In this document: piece after piece, positions 6,014-6,981 of the stretch
How the letters are laid out: each line of letters opens with the position of its first letter
Numbering within the stretch: the stretch's first letter is position 1
Source: Chloroflexota bacterium
Lineage (GTDB): Bacteria > Chloroflexota > Dormibacteria > Aeolococcales > Aeolococcaceae
DNA: 6,981 bases
Assembly (NCBI GenBank): GCA_028287605.1
Contig: JAQBPI010000115.1
Location: 1 to 6,981, forward strand
Reading direction: 5' to 3'
Program-made: the position numbers and the translations under genes
The notes under the pieces: model-generated
Databases searched by the model: none
Told to the model about the DNA's origin: nothing
Seen by the model: the letters and a program-made list of their open reading frames with translations, nothing else

Positions 6014-6020
6014 AAAGGAG
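6014..6020 (+). promoter_or_regulatory. Ribosome binding site of the riboswitch-controlled gene
   Basis: AAAGGAG lies five bases before ATG 6026. Between it and the aptamer is a small hairpin, GGAT (5999-6002) with ATCC (6007-6010) around CTCG. Its first strand uses the same GGA that could close helix P1, so the two structures compete. CTCC at 5922-5925 could also pair with GGAG of this site, although that is only four base pairs. Confidence 0.7.
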
Positions 6021-6025
6021 CCGCG

Positions 6026-6583
6026 ATGTTCTCGCACATCCGTCCGACCGCTCACAGCGACACCGCCCGCACGCGCATACGACCGTCCCCGTCACGTCGA
6101 CGCGCGACCCCGGCGGTGCTGACACGCCTGGGGCTGGCCGCAGCCGTGGCGGTCACCGCAGCGCTGGGAGGCGCCTCGACCGTGTCCGCCTACCCGCCTC
6201 CGGGGGACACCGCCACCCTGACCGGAGGCTGCCTGTCGATCGACCAGGGCAGCGGCTCGGGCTGCCGTCTCCGCTTCGTCCTCTACGGGGCGACGGGACA
6301 GACCGTCAACGGCGCCCCGGTGACCTTCACCACCAGCGGTGTGAATGGCGCCGCCGTGATCCCTCCCTCCTCGACGACGGGGACGGCCGGTGCCGGCGAG
6401 GCGGACGCGACGTTCCTCCCCGGCGGCGTCGACTGCGGAAGGGCTGCGACGATCGTCGCCCACGCGAAGAGCACCTCGGCGCAGACTCAGATCATGGTCA
6501 ACTGTCCCCCCGACACCACGGTCGCTCGCCTTCAGCTTCTGCTGGACGTGCTGCGCACGCTGTTGGGCCACTTCCACTGGTGA
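6026..6583 (+). CDS. Small secreted Ig-like domain protein under c-di-GMP riboswitch control (185 aa)
   Basis: This is an exported protein of unknown function. Residues 1-34 are basic (SPSRRR at 21-26), 35-50 are hydrophobic and alanine-rich, and VSA (53-55) followed by YPPPG is a good signal-peptidase I site. The mature part (about 130 residues) has one bacterial Ig-like domain: GQTVNGAPVTFTTSG (91-105) followed by TGTAGAGEADATFLPGG (118-134) has the wording of Big-1/invasin-type folds, in which a 'G..V.G.PVTF' strand is followed by a 'TG.AG.A...F' strand. Cys69, Cys80, Cys137 and Cys160 could form two disulfides outside the cell. The C-terminus (164-185, RLQLLLDVLRTLLGHFHW) is a strongly hydrophobic or amphipathic helix, not a sortase signal, and may attach to the membrane or to a partner. 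The start is supported by AAAGGAG and by the riboswitch directly upstream. A structural or adhesive surface role, switched with c-di-GMP level, is inferred. Confidence 0.82.
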   Translation: MFSHIRPTAHSDTARTRIRPSPSRRRATPAVLTRLGLAAAVAVTAALGGASTVSAYPPPGDTATLTGGCLSIDQGSGSGCRLRFVLYGATGQTVNGAPVTFTTSGVNGAAVIPPSSTTGTAGAGEADATFLPGGVDCGRAATIVAHAKSTSAQTQIMVNCPPDTTVARLQLLLDVLRTLLGHFHW

Positions 6584-6661
6584 GTGACGGTACCGCTCCG
6601 GCCATGATGGTCATCGATCGGTAAGCCCCGCGTCGGACTGCCGTCAGCGCCTCCCGCCGGT

Positions 6662-6680
6662 GCCGCTCTCGAGGAGTGGC
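6662..6680 (+). terminator. Possible GC-rich hairpin terminator after the Ig-like gene
   Basis: GCCGCTC (6662-6668) pairs with GAGTGGC (6674-6680), including one G-T pair, around the loop TCGAG. Two more G-C pairs are possible after a one-base bulge. It lies about 80 bases after the stop at 6583 and before the ligase gene. There is no T-run, which is common for high-GC actinobacterial terminators but leaves the call uncertain. Confidence 0.3.
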
Positions 6681-6761
6681 CCAGGCTCGGCTACGCTGGC
6701 GGCAGCCCCGAGGCAGGGCTCCACGGTGGGCAGGCATGAGGCATCACATGATCACGCGGAC

Positions 6762-6981
6762 ATGAGGGTCGGGAGGGCGACCGAGGATCTCCTCGCGGAG
6801 CTGCCCCCGGAGGCCCGGGAACGGGTGCGCCCCTGCCCGCAGCCGGAGTGGATGCCGCCGATGCTGGCCACCCTCACCCAGCGGCGCTTCAGCAGCCCCG
6901 ACTGGATCTTCGAGCGCAAGCTCGACGGCGAGCGCTGCCTGGGGTTCGTGAGCGCCGGCGAGGTGCGGCTCCTCTCGCGCA
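6762..6981 (+). CDS. ATP-dependent DNA ligase, N-terminal 73 codons (partial)
   Basis: This is the beginning of an ATP-dependent DNA ligase, which seals nicks by way of an enzyme-AMP intermediate. The adenylation motif I, ERKLDGER (residues 51-58), is complete, with Lys53 as the expected AMP-accepting lysine. The approach EWMPPMLATL and the following FVSAGEVRLLSR are typical of the LigD-like and LigC-like bacterial enzymes used in end joining and repair. The remaining nucleotidyltransferase motifs and the OB-fold lie outside the window, so no accessory polymerase or nuclease domain can be judged. The first 25 or so residues are a charged helical extension before the core. The start is uncertain: ATG 6762 has no clear ribosome site, while GTG 6726 in the same frame has AGGG seven bases upstream and would add 12 residues. 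No Ku gene is in view. Confidence 0.85.
   Translation, partial: MRVGRATEDLLAELPPEARERVRPCPQPEWMPPMLATLTQRRFSSPDWIFERKLDGERCLGFVSAGEVRLLSR

Noticed and set aside
6585..6646. TGACGG/CCGTCA inverted repeat after the Ig-like gene
   Set aside because: Six-base arms separated by 50 bases are expected by chance in this sequence.
1..6981. CRISPR arrays, tRNA or rRNA genes, insertion sequences, phage or toxin-antitoxin genes
   Set aside because: I looked on both strands and found no direct-repeat array, tRNA-like arms, transposase or integrase motifs, or paired toxin-like small genes.

Overview
The window looks like chromosomal DNA from a high-GC actinobacterium. Every reading frame I accept has G/C-rich third positions. 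The long membrane protein carries an FGLLP-type motif, which I know mainly from actinobacterial proteins. I cannot name a genus. I see no transposase, integrase, phage gene, CRISPR array, tRNA or rRNA.

Layout, left to right. (1) Positions 1-1204, minus strand: the N-terminal 401 codons of a thiamine-diphosphate (ThDP) enzyme of the acetolactate synthase-like group, running off the left edge. (2) Positions 1205-1479: a divergent control region with a nested palindrome and a plausible sigma-70-like promoter. (3) Positions 1480-2937, plus strand: a flavoprotein L-amino-acid oxidase closely resembling the venom and Rhodococcus enzymes in its motifs. (4) Positions 2953-5370, minus strand, convergent with the oxidase and 15 bp away: an 805-residue surface protein made of a signal peptide, a right-handed beta-helix ending in a choice-of-anchor-Q-like region, a Ser/Thr/Pro/Ala linker and about eight membrane segments. 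(5) Positions 5599-5724, minus strand: a 41-codon charged microprotein with a very strong Shine-Dalgarno sequence that can be masked by an upstream complementary segment. (6) Positions 5921-6001, plus strand: a GEMM-I cyclic-di-GMP riboswitch. (7) Positions 6026-6583, plus strand: a small secreted Ig-like protein directly controlled by that riboswitch. (8) Positions 6762-6981, plus strand: the start of an ATP-dependent DNA ligase with its nucleotidyl-lysine motif, running off the right edge.

Two functional themes are suggested. The oxidase makes 2-oxo acids from amino acids and ThDP enzymes use 2-oxo acids, so the divergent pair may be a coupled amino-acid catabolic or biosynthetic unit (inference). 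Farther right, two exported proteins of surface type, a beta-helix membrane protein and an Ig-like protein, flank a short region holding a c-di-GMP riboswitch and a microprotein. This suggests a surface or adhesion locus in which at least the Ig-like protein answers to c-di-GMP. The most interesting points are the riboswitch-controlled Ig-like protein, the unusual beta-helix/polytopic membrane fusion, and the microprotein with a self-masking leader.
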